Below, piece after piece: positions 47,001-58,310 of a stretch of DNA of 64,000 nt. Where the stretch lies: NCBI GenBank assembly GCA_022495005.1, contig JAGYXB010000459.1:1-64000 (forward strand), given 5' to 3'. The first letter of the stretch is position 1. Every line of letters begins with the position of its first letter. Under the pieces are notes generated by a model. That model made no database searches. It saw nothing but the letters and a program-made list of their open reading frames with translations, and was not told where the DNA came from. A program made the translations under genes and the position numbers. The stretch is from Rhyacophila brunnea. Its lineage: Eukaryota; Arthropoda; Insecta; Trichoptera; Rhyacophilidae.

Positions 47001-50000
47001 ATACATCTGACATGATGAATGTATGATAAATGTCACTTTAGCCGCGTTCACTTTGCGCAAAAATATCAAACCAACTGATCGCGTTGCTGAAGCCCAGCAC
47101 CGCTTCGTAACGCTCTCCGGATATTATCTGCACGTAGGCCACTACAGGTGGCCTTGACTGTTTGATATTGTCGAGCCGCGCCGCATTGCGATGCATTCGC
47201 ATCGACTTCGCCCACGTAAGACGCCCAGTAATATCACCGTACTTACACAATAACATACCACAATGAGGCATGGGGGCAACTTATTTACGAAAGTATTATA
47301 AGCAGGGTACGTCTAATTCGTAATACTAAAATACATAATTTTGAGAACCTCAGAAACACACTTATTAGAAAAAAGTTAAAATGATTTTTTTTCCAATGGA
47401 TATGCTTCTGAGGTTTTTCAAAATGATGTATTTCTATAATGAAGAATATTGAAGAATTCAGTATTGAGAAAAAAGCAGAAAAAACCTTCCGAAAATAAAA
47501 AAAAACATGATAAAAAGTTCATTGTTGCAAATTATTTTTGAGACCACAAATTAATACTCAATTGAAATTGTTTATTTTTTGAATGAAATTTGAATTATCG
47601 TTGATTACAAAATGTTTCATTTCAGGTACCTGAAAAGTGTCTTCCCGAAGGCTGAAGAGACTCTAATACTAGATATGTTAGCGGGTGCAGAAAACAATGT
47701 CCAGAGAGCCAGTGAGAAACTTATTGTAATGGGATACTTCAAACGGGAGACCGTTCCGCCAAGGCAATCCATCAACCAGAAAGATGCAGATTCACCAAAG
47801 CCACCGGTTACACCACCCAGGTTGAAAAGCATTGAAGAAAAGCAAGCATGTATGTAGATATATTATATAAAATATTTTTTGGATGCCACACATAATTTTG
47901 AAAGCACACTGCTGGTGGTGATGACTGATGATTTACATTTTAAGGTGTTTTAATTGAGGCATAGAGCTACTAAACCCGCTCTAGAGACTTTTTTGAATTT
48001 TGAGTAAATCGCGAAAAACTGTTTTGGCCATATTATGATGATTTAAGTGTAATTTTAGATGTTATATTTCTTCCGTTACATACGGAAAAGTATAATAAAA
48101 TATCAAATCCAATGTATAAGCCGCATTTATTCAAATAAATGCACTTTAATTATCCCGAGAGCGGTTTTTGTCAGTCGCTACCTGACAGAGCTGCGTTTGA
48201 GGCGGATTTTTTTAAAAAGAGCGGTGTTTGGTTCACAGTGGTGCATTGTCGACAGGAAATGATAGTACAGTAGTTGGTATACATGTCAGTAAAATTCGGA
48301 TATTTTCTTACTGCCGAACCCAAGCGGATAAGACCAAATACAAGCGGATAAAGATGAATCAGCGCCATCTAGTCGGTAATGAGCTGATCACAAGAATTTT
48401 GTGTTGACACGTCAGACATGATATTATCCAGGGCTTTTTTTTAAAAAAAAAAGGTGCCGGAACTCACTTCATGTCAAGCTTTTTACTAAATAAAGTTATA
48501 TTCAAATGTCACTTAAATGAAATTTAAAGGAGCTATGCCACGAAGCGAACAAAAAAAGGTTGATTTTTACGATAATTTTTTATTTTAGTCAAAACAAAGC
48601 TACAGAAACAATAAAATACATACATTATATTTGAAATATATTGTACAAATAAGACTAAATAAGACTAACTTTAAAATATAATTGTAAATATATATGTAAT
48701 GTATTTATTTATGAACTTGAATAAAAGTTTAGAGTGATTTCCAAAGTTTTTTCCAATTCTCGTCTGATACATCATCTCGATTCCTTTTCTTAGTGTTAGA
48801 GTCTAAGGCCGAATGTCTTCCTTTAAGTAACCACCTATCAACATATTTTGAAGGATCGAAAAGTGTCAAGGGTGGTCCCACGAGTTTGATGAACAAGAGT
48901 GCCGAAACTGTTTTAGTGTTTAGCGAAGCTCTTGTTGGGGTAATAATAAGATTCATTTGCGAAAACCCCCGTTCACATTCACTTGAAGAAATGGGAATAG
49001 AATTCAGAGCATATACCAAACGCAAAAGTTTTTCAGAATATGTCTTTTCGAGAATGTATTCGCGAAATCCACGAATCATTTCTAGTTCATCTAGTTGTAG
49101 CCCGATCGAAATGTTTCTAATTTCCATCTCTCCAAATGTCAACCGATTATCAATGTCTTCAGGCCAATATTTTTGGTCAAGTACGCGAGCCCAAAGTGCA
49201 AACTCAACATCTTTATTATCTAGCAGCCTTTTTTCAATTGACGTTTTCAACGTGGAATAAAATATTTTCGGATCAATAGGAGGATCATTTTTAGAAACTT
49301 TTTCGTGAAGTAAAACTCCACGAAAATGCAGATTGCTTATAGCAGCTGCAGCACATTTATAATAGGGTCCAAAATTCTGTTTTCTTTCTTCCAAAACTTG
49401 AACGAGTTCATTTATTTTTCGATTTGCAATGTAAAGGTTCACATTGCGATTTTGTAGGTCCAAACTAAGTTCCGACAATTCTTGGAGAGCGTCGCACATC
49501 AATGCTAGATCCAATAAAAATGCTGTTGATGTTATTTTGTTCTTTAAGCCACTGTAAATACACTTGTCATTTTTATCTCTTGTAGGGTCATTCATCGCTT
49601 CTTCAAAATGACGCACAAGGGATTCATAATTATTCCACACAGCCGAAACTGAACGAAAACTAGATGCCACCCATCGGGTACTTAAAACTCTTCCGATTTT
49701 CAGTACCTCAACGCCTAGTGATTCTGCACATAAATGCAACTCTCTATTATTTTTCAGCGACGCGTGGTATAAAACATAAAGTTTATCAATAAATGATTTG
49801 AATCTATTGATCCCTGAAATTTTTTTACAACATCACTTACTGATAATTCTAATCTGTGATTAGTACAATGCCAAACTATAATTGAAGGAAATTTTTCTGT
49901 CAGCAATTTTTTCCCTCCATTTTTAGAACCTAACATCACAGCAGCGCCGTCGCATGCAACCGAAACTAAATATTTTTTTAAATATTCTTCTGTCATCCCA

Positions 50001-53000
50001 TATAAATCAAGAGATTGGAGTAATGATTCAAATATTCTTTTTGCCGTTACGTCTTTAAGTTCAATCAAATCCAAAAACAAATTAATTGGTGAATTCATTC
50101 GACACAGCATCGAACATACACAATGAGGGTGGTTTTTTGGCTTATGGTGGTAGACTCATCAATTATCAAAGAAATTATATTTTTCGATTGAACAATTTCT
50201 TTGAAAACATTTTTTCGCATTTCATCACATATATGATTTACAATGTTAACACATGCGTTAGTGGAATGGAGAATATGACCCATTTCGATCCCATTTAGTT
50301 CTTGGAGATTAATTTCACTTTCAAACATATTGGATGATTGATTTTCCTTAGCTACTTTATATGCAGTTCGAAAAATGTTTGCTGTTATTACTTTTTCGCG
50401 AGATAACGATTTTAAAAAGTATTTTCAATCTGCTTTTTTTTGGCTTCAGAAATGATTTTTAACGCTGCTTTGTGTGCAATAGATCCTCTGTGATCGAAAA
50501 TTTTTTTTCGAAGTGACCCCAATTGTAGCTTCCTCTCTTTCCCAGAATGCGTGATTTCATTATTGGCCCATTCTTTGGATATTTTCATTCCCATTGTCGT
50601 TTCAGTTCCAAGAGTTCCAACGTTTCTGCAAATTGTGCAGCCAAGTTTCATTTTGTGTACGTTCAACCATTCGTTTTTTGAGCAAAAATCGTTTTTTTGA
50701 TCTAATGACCAGCAGTCTGGCCAATCGTTTTGAGTTCGACCTTGATCCCCGAGATCAGCTAGAGATGGTTCAGGAACATCTACATGTACCGATATTTCCA
50801 TATCTTCTGTCATCGTTTCTGTTTTGAGCTTTTTATTTGCGGAATCGGCACCGCTGCCGGTGGTTGAGAAGTAACAGGAAATTTTTTTCATATTTAAACT
50901 TGGGGTTGCACTAAATAATATATAAAATAGTTGCACAACACGTAATCGTAACACAAACTGACTAAACAAACGTAAATAACAATATACGCAGATGCTGCCA
51001 TGCGATAAGCGTCAAACTGTCAAAATCATAATACGCAGCATACGTATGAAGCTAGTTACATACGCATGTTTGCTATTTAAACTATACGGTTACTTCACTA
51101 ACACTAACACGCCAACATTCAAAATGGCTTCCACCTGTACCTTATTTTATCATTTTAACGAATTATTATTGTAATTACTTAAGCGCAAATATTTTTTCGT
51201 TTAATTGATTTTGAAATAAAACCCGTGAAAAAAGGTGCCGGAACGCCGTTCCACCGCGTTAAATGGAAAAAATAGCCCTGATATTATCAAATAACCTACA
51301 ATCATATTAGTCATGTCAATACGATTGCAGCAAAACAGTCGGATCTTGCATCTCAATTCTCAATATGTAAAATTGACATAAACGAGGGACTGTTAAAAGA
51401 TATCAACTTTTGACAGTTCAGACATTTAACTTTTCTACATAATTAACCGCCAGAATAGGTATAGTGATAAATGTGACATATACATATAGCTCTTTTTTGA
51501 TGTTAACCTTATCACTGCCAGCCAATTTTTACTAGGTGGATACTTGTAGGCCAGCTATTTTCGGAATATAATAAATCCCTTAAAAAATATGAAATAGGAA
51601 CAGAATGATGAATATTTGTGAAAACTTACCAACACAACATGTTTATCGAGTTTATCGTGAATATTTTCACACTAAAATGATAAATATTGTTTAGAAAATA
51701 TAAACAGAATGTTTATTCAGAAGTTATGACGTTTACAAGAACCCGCGAGTTAACTCGTCTGTGGCCTGATGCGACATACATGGTTCGGTGAGTTAACTCG
51801 TCTGTGGCACAGATCAGGTTTTAAGTGATGTATTTAGAATAGGCCTGCAGATCTAAATCGTTAAAAAGAAAGTATTGTATTGAAAGGATATTTTTTAAAA
51901 TTGATTGGATAAATTGACAATTTTTGCTTGAATACTTTCTTCTAATTTTATGGTTGTTTTTAATAAGTTGTTACTTTCTTTTAATATTCCTATTAAGGAG
52001 ATTTTTGAACTCATGATCAACTTACTTATCTTTTTACATTCTATTCGTCTTTTTGAGCAATTAAAAATATCTTGAATTCTTTTTTAATGATTTTAAAAAT
52101 AATGTAGGTATAATGCGCATGTTGACAGGAGAATAATTTGAAGAAGTGTTCAGTGCTCGAAATGGAAAAGTTTACGAACCGGAGCGCTCGACAAATTTTC
52201 TGAAGATAATTACATAATCATCAAATCGAATGTGTATTTTATAAAAACAAGTGTGTCAGATTTTGTATTCTATGGCCTATCTAGCTCAGACGGTCAACAT
52301 ATTTTTTCCACGAGACGGAGCGATAATTTTACAAATTTCACGAGCCGGAACGGCGCTCCGGTGCGTTCCGTTCCATTTCGAGCCCTGGAAGTGTTATAAC
52401 CATGAATATATTCTGTTGAAACAAGACACGTCATGTACTTTTTATCAAAATGTTTAAAATAATAATATTTTGTAATAAGTATAAAAATATTTCATTTGAT
52501 TATCACAAATGTTGATTCGCTTAATGATAAAATATAGGGCATCATAATGACACAGATCTCTTTCCTACAATTGTTTGGGCTTAGAACCCTAAATATCCCG
52601 AATTCTTCATTTTGGACCTTTACTATCTTAGAATATTATTTTTACCATTTTAGTATGTAACCTGATTTTTACCATTTTGTTTCCAGTAAAATGTCAACTT
52701 CAAAAGAAATACTGCAGTATACCAGAGAGGGTGGTATCGATTGCTTTGGAGAGTGTCGACTGGAGCGAAGAAAGAGCGGAACAAATTTTATCAGTGGTTT
52801 TACAAGAAGATGCCGTCAATAAAAATGCCAAAGAGGCAGAACTTGAAACAACGTCGGAATCTCAAAGAGAGTAAGTATTTAACAGCATATAGAATTATCT
52901 GCATTGCGGGGCGGGGTACGTTTGTTATCTTGAAATTAATAAATTTTCTCATCAGAATTTTGCTGTTGCGAATGTTATTATTTACTATTTCTATGATGGC

Positions 53001-56000
53001 GATAATAACATGTTTTGTTCATTTTCTAATAAGTAGTTCATAACGTAACCTAAAAAAAAATTTTTTTTTGAAAGTTGGTTCAAAATATTTTCCTACAATG
53101 AGTATAATTTTGACAAAAGTGTAGATTTCGATAATCAAAGAAATGTTTGACATAGAAGTTAGTGGTATTAAATTTAATGCGTATTTAAAATGACATGTCT
53201 GTTTCCAAAAATCTAACAAAAAATATATACCTACATACATATTATTCTATGTGTAATTTCACATCAATATTATTATTACAATGATCTATCAATAATTTCC
53301 AAAATCAGATAATACATACTATATGAAAGGAATGATAGAAAACTTAATTAAATTTATTAAAGTGACACAAATAAATACAGATATGGATAATTTTATTTTG
53401 TTGGTATTTATTGCAATACAGGGTTTTACGATTCATAAAAATTGGTACATTCTGTAATACAATATGATGGACAAAATATAACCATATGCGGTTGAACCAA
53501 CTAAACGTCATTTTGAATTGTGGACGTCTTGTCGGTATATATTTGGAAAAAGACTCCTCACATGACCTCTAAAGGTCCTGGCCTTTCATCCGTGGCTCTG
53601 GGTTCGATTCCCGGTAGGGTTGCAATATATTTATGTAATTTTCTTAAAGCCTGGGGGTTTGTGATTGTTTCACTTCTATACTAACTGCATTCTGTTTCAT
53701 TACACTACTGTCGTTAGGCTACATTGGCTGTTGTAGTGTTAAAAAGAATATACTTATATTAATATGTAATATGTAAATGACTGAATCATATAGAATGTCA
53801 TCTAACAATTCAAAATGATATATGAAATAAGTACATAGGTATTATTATAATATTGACCATTATTTTTTCCCCACTAAATTAAGAATCTTGGTTGTATTGA
53901 AATAGATATAAATAATTAATTATATTTGGCGCGTTGGAATAATATAATTTTAATTACAATATTTATATAATAATATTGCTCAATAATTGTTCAAACTTCT
54001 ACTTATAGCATTTTCTATTGGTTTAATTTTATTGCTATACAATGTGTTTTAAATAATGTAGTGTTCAAGGTATAAATGAAATAATGTTGACACAGTGTTT
54101 AATTGATTTTGGTTGTGGCTGAAAACTGAATATCGTCTCTGTTCTGGCATAACACACTAACTGGAGAATACTAGTTTTGAGTAATTTGACTTTGAAGTTG
54201 TTAAAATGTTTGAAATGGTCTATCATGTGAGTTTATTAAGTAATCGTAAAAAGGATGACTTTAAAATAAAGACTGTTTATTTTTTAAAAGTAAGTAAGTA
54301 AGTAAACGGTAAAGTTTGAAATAAGGAACATTTTGGTATAACTAACTCAATATGTCATTTTTTCGAATTAGTGCCTTCTGCCAGAACAGTGACGATATCT
54401 AATATCATAAAAATAGGAGTGACGATTTACTGACTTGTTGACAATATAATTATGAACATTTTTGAATTAAGAAATATTTTATTGTGTTATTGATAACAAT
54501 TAATGGATATATTACAAGAATAGTATTCCTAAAGATCAATGGCCAAATGCAAAGATGATGACGTTAAGTTAGAATAAATTAACCTAACTAGGACGTTCTC
54601 ATAAGAATAATTAGTAATAATATGTCGCTAATTTTTCTGACTATCCCTAAGTCAAAGTAAGGTTATGTGTTTGCTTAGGGTCACTTAAGTATGATTATGC
54701 ATTTATTTGGCCTCAAGTACTTTATTAGTACATGACATTATTCTGAAAGAAATGTCATTTTTACTAATTATTGTTATGAGTTGTTAAATTTCAGAAATTT
54801 ATTTAGAATTACATTTATTTATTACGTTAAAAAAATAGTCATGTGGTACCAATGACACGATTTTACAATTTATAATATTATTTTTGATTCTTTTTCGTCC
54901 CACTGCTTTTTTTTTCTAGGATGTGTCATAACGCTTAGAAAAAAAAGCATGTGAGTTGATTGGAATCAAAGATGGTGCTTTGCGGTTGCGAGGTTCTATT
55001 TTTATTCTATGTGACAAGCATGCTGCTTCTTTCTGAGTGTTATGTTAAAATAATGATGGAAAGAGATAGCATATCGTCATTGCTCTTACACAAGCTCATA
55101 TTTATTTTCCTATATCAAGTTATTTAATCTTGTGTTTGTTACAGTTACTGGTGATTGTTTTAATGCTTTAATTTTATTCTCGAATATAAAAAAGCCTAAA
55201 ATTATCAATGATCCTCAATTTAGAGCTAGTGTTAGAACAACAATGATATGAGGCATGCATTCGAATATAATGATTTAATTATTTTAATGATTTTCTTTCA
55301 ACTGAAAGCAACGCAATACCATTTATTAAAAAAAAAAATCCGTTGTGCTTAGCTTTCAGGTTTATGAATTTTGCTTGTTAATTATTTGAGATGAAATGAG
55401 GCAAAGTTTATGTTTTATTTTTTGCCAATACTAGTACAACTTCATCCACCAAAATAGCCGCTTTACCAGCACAGTCTCCCGTGCAAGTGGCACCAGCACA
55501 GCTTGTTGAATTGCCGCCAAATGGGATCGCTTCGCATCTGCCAAACCATTTGGAAAAATCGAACCGCCGACACAAGAGCAAGAAAGAAACTGCAAAGTAC
55601 GCACCATTCATGCATCCACTATTTTTTGCACCTTAGTTGATTTGAAACTCTCATCTGCAAACTCTTCTCACTGTTAATTTAACTATTTGTTGCACATAAA
55701 ACTGTCCTTTAGTTTTGTTTGCTGCTTTACCAAACTGTAAATGTAATTTTAATTTAATTAACTCTTTTTAGTTGTTCGAATAATTTTAAAATCATATTTA
55801 ACAGTAATAACGTACGGTGATTGCATCAATAAAATGCGCCATCTATTTCAAGACGCTGTATTTATACTAAATGAACTAAGGCCCGTTTCAGACGGGACAC
55901 CAGTGTCGCGCTCGTATATAATAAGGAAGCCTTTGTATTCGAATAAAGGGGCCTTTGTATTATGTTTATGAACGCCCCAAAGCTAATGAGTCAACGCATG

Positions 56001-58310
56001 TCTGGTACACTTTTCCGTTGGCCGCTATATTCTCAAGCCGCCGATACACTTGTTTTAATGTTCTAATTTATAAAGTTAAATTATGCGATGATTCATTAGC
56101 TCTGGGGCGTTCATAAACATAATACAAAGGCCCCTTTATTCGAATACAAAGGTCTCCTATATTATATACGAGCGCGACACCAGTCTGAAACGGGGGTAAG
56201 AGCCACAAACTAATCTTGACGACTCTTGTTGTCATAAAAAAATTATTATTGTTAAGATGATTCTTTTTAGGCTTCCAGAATCATTAAGTCAATTTATTGT
56301 CTCTTTATTCATGTTAGTGCAATGTAGTCAAATATTTATGAGAACTATTTTAATATTTATAATAAACATGATTTATTTTCTATAGAGCTATGATACCATC
56401 GCCTTCTGACACTGTGCCATCCTACAAATCGCAATATTTGACAAAATCAAAGGGACCCAATCCATTGGTAATGAAGGGCGCGCAAGATCAACTTCTACTG
56501 TAAGTAATGAACTTATCTTTTCTTATATCACTTTACAAGAATGTTGAAACTCTTCAATATTAGGTATTTTATCTAGAATCAAATTCTTTTAAATCATGAA
56601 TGAAGTAGAATAAAGCATTAGCTCCATAGAAAAATTTAAAGGTTTTATTTATATTTTAACGTTTTTCTATTCTCACCAACATATTAAGTAATGTGGTTGG
56701 GTTTGGTAAAAAAATATGAATGAAAATAATAAGTAAAATAGTAACAACTTTCGCACTATGCCATTTCATTATCTTTTGATAACATTCATTTGGTTAAAAA
56801 ACAGTTGTGCTGTATTTCAATAGCATTTTGCAGCTATAGGGTACTGAAACCTAGTTGTTGTCTTACAATACTTAAAGAAATCACCAAATGATAAACATTT
56901 CCAACTGAAGGATGATTACATATGAGTTGTTGCAATCTGTCCATGTCCCCCACATCCTGAAGCGGGCCTCCAGGCCAAGGTCTTTGGCGGGCCCCCCTAT
57001 CTATCACTAAGGTTAAAGGCAGGCGTTCTACAGTAACATTTTCCAAATAGTGTTCAAGTAAAATTAAGAGTATTTTGTGTATTGTTTAGCGATTTTTAGT
57101 ATTTTTTAATACATTCACTTGAATTATTGAATTGTCGAGTATCGACACACATCGCATAATCACATGTTTTAAAACAATAATTAACATTAACATTTGAAGT
57201 AAATTAGTGAAATACTTTTTTACTATTAAGGCCGATTTGTGATATGTATTTATCTCACTTATCTGGTCGACTTGCCACGCCAGGCCCCCAGACTAGAGTC
57301 CTGTCAACCCCACCCATGGATCTGTCTTACCCATAAGTGGGTATCATGTGCGAATAGTCTAATGGTCCTTATAATCAGATGCTCATGTGTGTCATCCGCA
57401 TCGAGCATCTTCTTTGGAATGTCAAAGCCACATATCTGTCGTAGGTGTTACGCCCATCTATGTATGAGTATTTTTTTTTTATTTGCTCTTTAATCCTATG
57501 TGGATCTGGGCCGCCTCACGAAGAGGTTTATTAACAGATTAACAGATGTTAGTCAATTGGTCTAGGTATAAGGCACAAATACACATTGAAATACGACATG
57601 TGAATTTTTGCCAGACCTGGGATTCTAACCCGGGACCCACGACATTATAAGCTTGACGTGTAGCTGCTCGGTCATCGTTGGCCAATATTTTTTAGGTTTT
57701 ATTTTATTCTTTCCCGAGGTATGACCTCTTAGGTGTGAGCCTGGCTTAAGCTAAAATAGTTAAACGTAGAATAGAGAAACTTAGAAAAAGTAGTTACTAT
57801 GAATAATTATAATTATAATTGATTAGCCATTGTAATAATATTATTAATTACCTATATTGCATCTTGAGGGTCTTTATTGTATAGATACTATTGAGTGATG
57901 CCATCTATGAGGAATGTATTATAACTTTTTAATAACTGTTCGCATCACCTTAGGAAAAAAAAGAAAAGTTAGATGTCACTTCATTTATAACAGAATCTTT
58001 TTAAGTACCTTATGAATGTATTTTGGTTTTAATGTTTCTTTATGGGAAAGCTAAGTGATGAATCTTATTATTGAACAGAGTTGACTATATTACATGGAAT
58101 GGTGCCAATCCAGAGCTCAAATGCGGACCGACAGTGATCACGAAAGGTTCAATGAAAGTCGCCAAAGATGCAAGTGGCGACAAGTCGCCAAAACCTCGAG
58201 GAACCAACAAAGACCTTTGCAAAGGTCCATCGGGAATCGCCAAGGGGAGTATTTTCCAAAGCATCAATGGCCCGAATAATCTTCCGCAGATGAAAGTAGG
58301 AGGAGAATAA
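41079..58310 (+). CDS. WW, PPxY and CUE-like domain protein, 10 exons, 590 aa
   Basis: Coding exons: 41079-41152, 41772-41889, 44137-44274, 44721-44956, 46153-46443, 47626-47849, 52687-52870, 55435-55596, 56386-56499, 58079-58310. All have GT-AG junctions and consistent phase; the total is 591 codons with TAA. The WW domain spans residues 10-41 (YPPGWE; Trp14, Tyr26-Tyr27, Trp37, Pro40) across exons 1-2. Residues 70-95 are Pro/Tyr-rich with PPPY at 88-91, a class I WW ligand. CUE/UBA-like segments are at about 168-207 (KISSMFP...ILLKKYYNREAVVISAL) and 286-324 (LKSVFPKAEETLILDML), and a weaker one at 375-403 (ALESVDWSEERAEQIL). Residues 462-476 are basic; the tail repeats KGPNP/NGANPEL/CGP. 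No signal peptide or membrane segment. CUE/UBA folds usually bind ubiquitin and WW domains bind proline motifs, so a cytosolic ubiquitin-linked adaptor is inferred. I cannot name the orthologue. Confidence 0.88.
42712..43260 (+). mobile_element. hAT MITE family D, copy 2 (intron 2)
   Basis: Starts CAGTAGCGAAGTGTGGAGG after GTAGCTAG and follows the 35732 copy throughout, ending 'cggaacttaacagcctactag'. The final CTCCACC...CACTG is missing. CTAG, the second half of the expected target duplication, remains, consistent with a small deletion across the junction. Confidence 0.75.
45186..45949. repeat. Head-to-tail pair of foldback elements (intron 4)
   Basis: Two related units, 45186-45556 and about 45557-45949. 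Each has inverted ends (unit 1: AAGCCTCAATTACATTGAGC to its complement, arms about 50 bp and nearly perfect around TTTACGAGCTGTTTATTGGC). Shared central blocks are 'caactttacacgctacacgc' and 'acctcccggtaaaaaaacga'. They meet at a single shared GAGGCTTCAATG junction. No coding sequence; superfamily unknown. Confidence 0.8.
46533..47222. mobile_element. TIR element with GTCTTACGTGGGCG ends (intron 5)
   Basis: Left GTCTTACGTGGGCGAAGTCG continuing to ATGCGAA is mirrored at the right end over about 27 bases, with looser similarity farther in. About 690 bp. The right third is GC-rich and holds an open minus-strand frame (47038-47271) with VVAYVQIISGERYEAVLGFS and AISWFDIFAQSERG, which I do not recognise. 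Target duplication is unclear. Confidence 0.7.
48429..51280 (-). mobile_element. hAT transposon, copy 2 (2.85 kb, intron 6)
   Basis: Ends CAGGGCTTTTTTTT and AAAAAATAGCCCTG. Target duplication ATATTATC is exact at 48421-48428 and 51281-51288. Near-identical to 27251-30110, with scattered substitutions and single-base indels. Inserted antisense in intron 6 of the WW/CUE gene. Confidence 0.95.
48729..50891 (-). pseudogene. hAT transposase (KIAA1586-like), copy 2, broken
   Basis: Here the first ATG (50891) is in frame: MKKISCYFSTTGSGAD opens the longest N-terminal piece. Lesions differ from copy 1: one A lost near 50415 (after KKKQIENTF), a 10-bp deletion near 50100 relative to copy 1, a shift near 49750-49820, and one T lost near 48748 that changes the C-terminus to WKKLWKSL. 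The C-terminal 336-codon frame keeps STRWVASSFRSV and SSECERGFSQMNLI, while SLIIDEST and CDGAAVMLGSKNG lie in the other pieces. Inactive, but the termini look usable. Confidence 0.9.
51475..51820. repeat. Palindromic direct repeat; possible piggyBac remnant
   Basis: The 19-mer GAGTTAACTCGTCTGTGGC occurs exactly at 51747-51765 and 51790-51808. Its first ten bases form a palindrome around TTAA. A TTAACCTTATCACTGCCAGC at about 51483 could be the opposing end of a piggyBac-like element, but the ends match poorly. Confidence 0.4.
52151..52387 (+). mobile_element. hAT MITE family C, copy 4 (intron 6)
   Basis: Ends CAGTGCTCGAAATGG and TTTCGAGCCCTG. Target duplication GAAGTGTT is exact at 52143-52150 and 52388-52395. 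It ends 300 bp before exon 7. Confidence 0.92.
53552..53622 (+). pseudogene. tRNA-Glu-like pseudogene or SINE head
   Basis: 'cctggcctttcatccgtgg' resembles the anticodon arm of tRNA-Glu (anticodon TTC), and 'ctctgggttcgattcccggt' is a good T arm with an intact B box. The D arm is degraded and the acceptor stem does not pair well. It lies in intron 7. Either a decayed tRNA copy or the head of another SINE. Confidence 0.4.
54130..54398. mobile_element. TIR element family H, copy 2 (intron 7)
   Basis: ATATCGTCTCTGTTCTGGCA to its complement, interior as in 19055-19316 apart from a few indels, including an added 'aagtaagtaagtaa' run. Confidence 0.8.
55882..56194. mobile_element. Foldback MITE with 105-bp inverted ends (intron 8)
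   Basis: The left arm CCCGTTTCAGACGGGACACC...TGTCGCGCTCGTATATAATA...CCTTTGTATTCGAATAAAGG...GAACGCCCC returns as a close reverse complement on the right. The spacer is about 100 bp. TAAG lies just outside both ends with an extra G on each side, so a 4-bp duplication is possible but unproven. Confidence 0.8.
56942..57318 (+). mobile_element. hAT MITE family A, copy 4 (intron 9)
   Basis: Starts CATGTCCCCCACATCC and ends CCCCACCCATG. Flanks aatctgtc and gatctgtc match 7/8. Family blocks 'ctaaggttaaaggcag' and 'gtcgacttgccacgccagg' are present. Confidence 0.85.
57490..57682 (-). repeat. tRNA-derived SINE, copy 4 (intron 9)
   Basis: On the minus strand: 'ataatgtcgtgggtcccggg', then a B box GGTTAGAATCC and 'caggtctggcaaaa'. 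The body diverges from the other copies and ends with 'gcggcccagatccacatagg', so this is another subfamily sharing the head. Confidence 0.65.
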
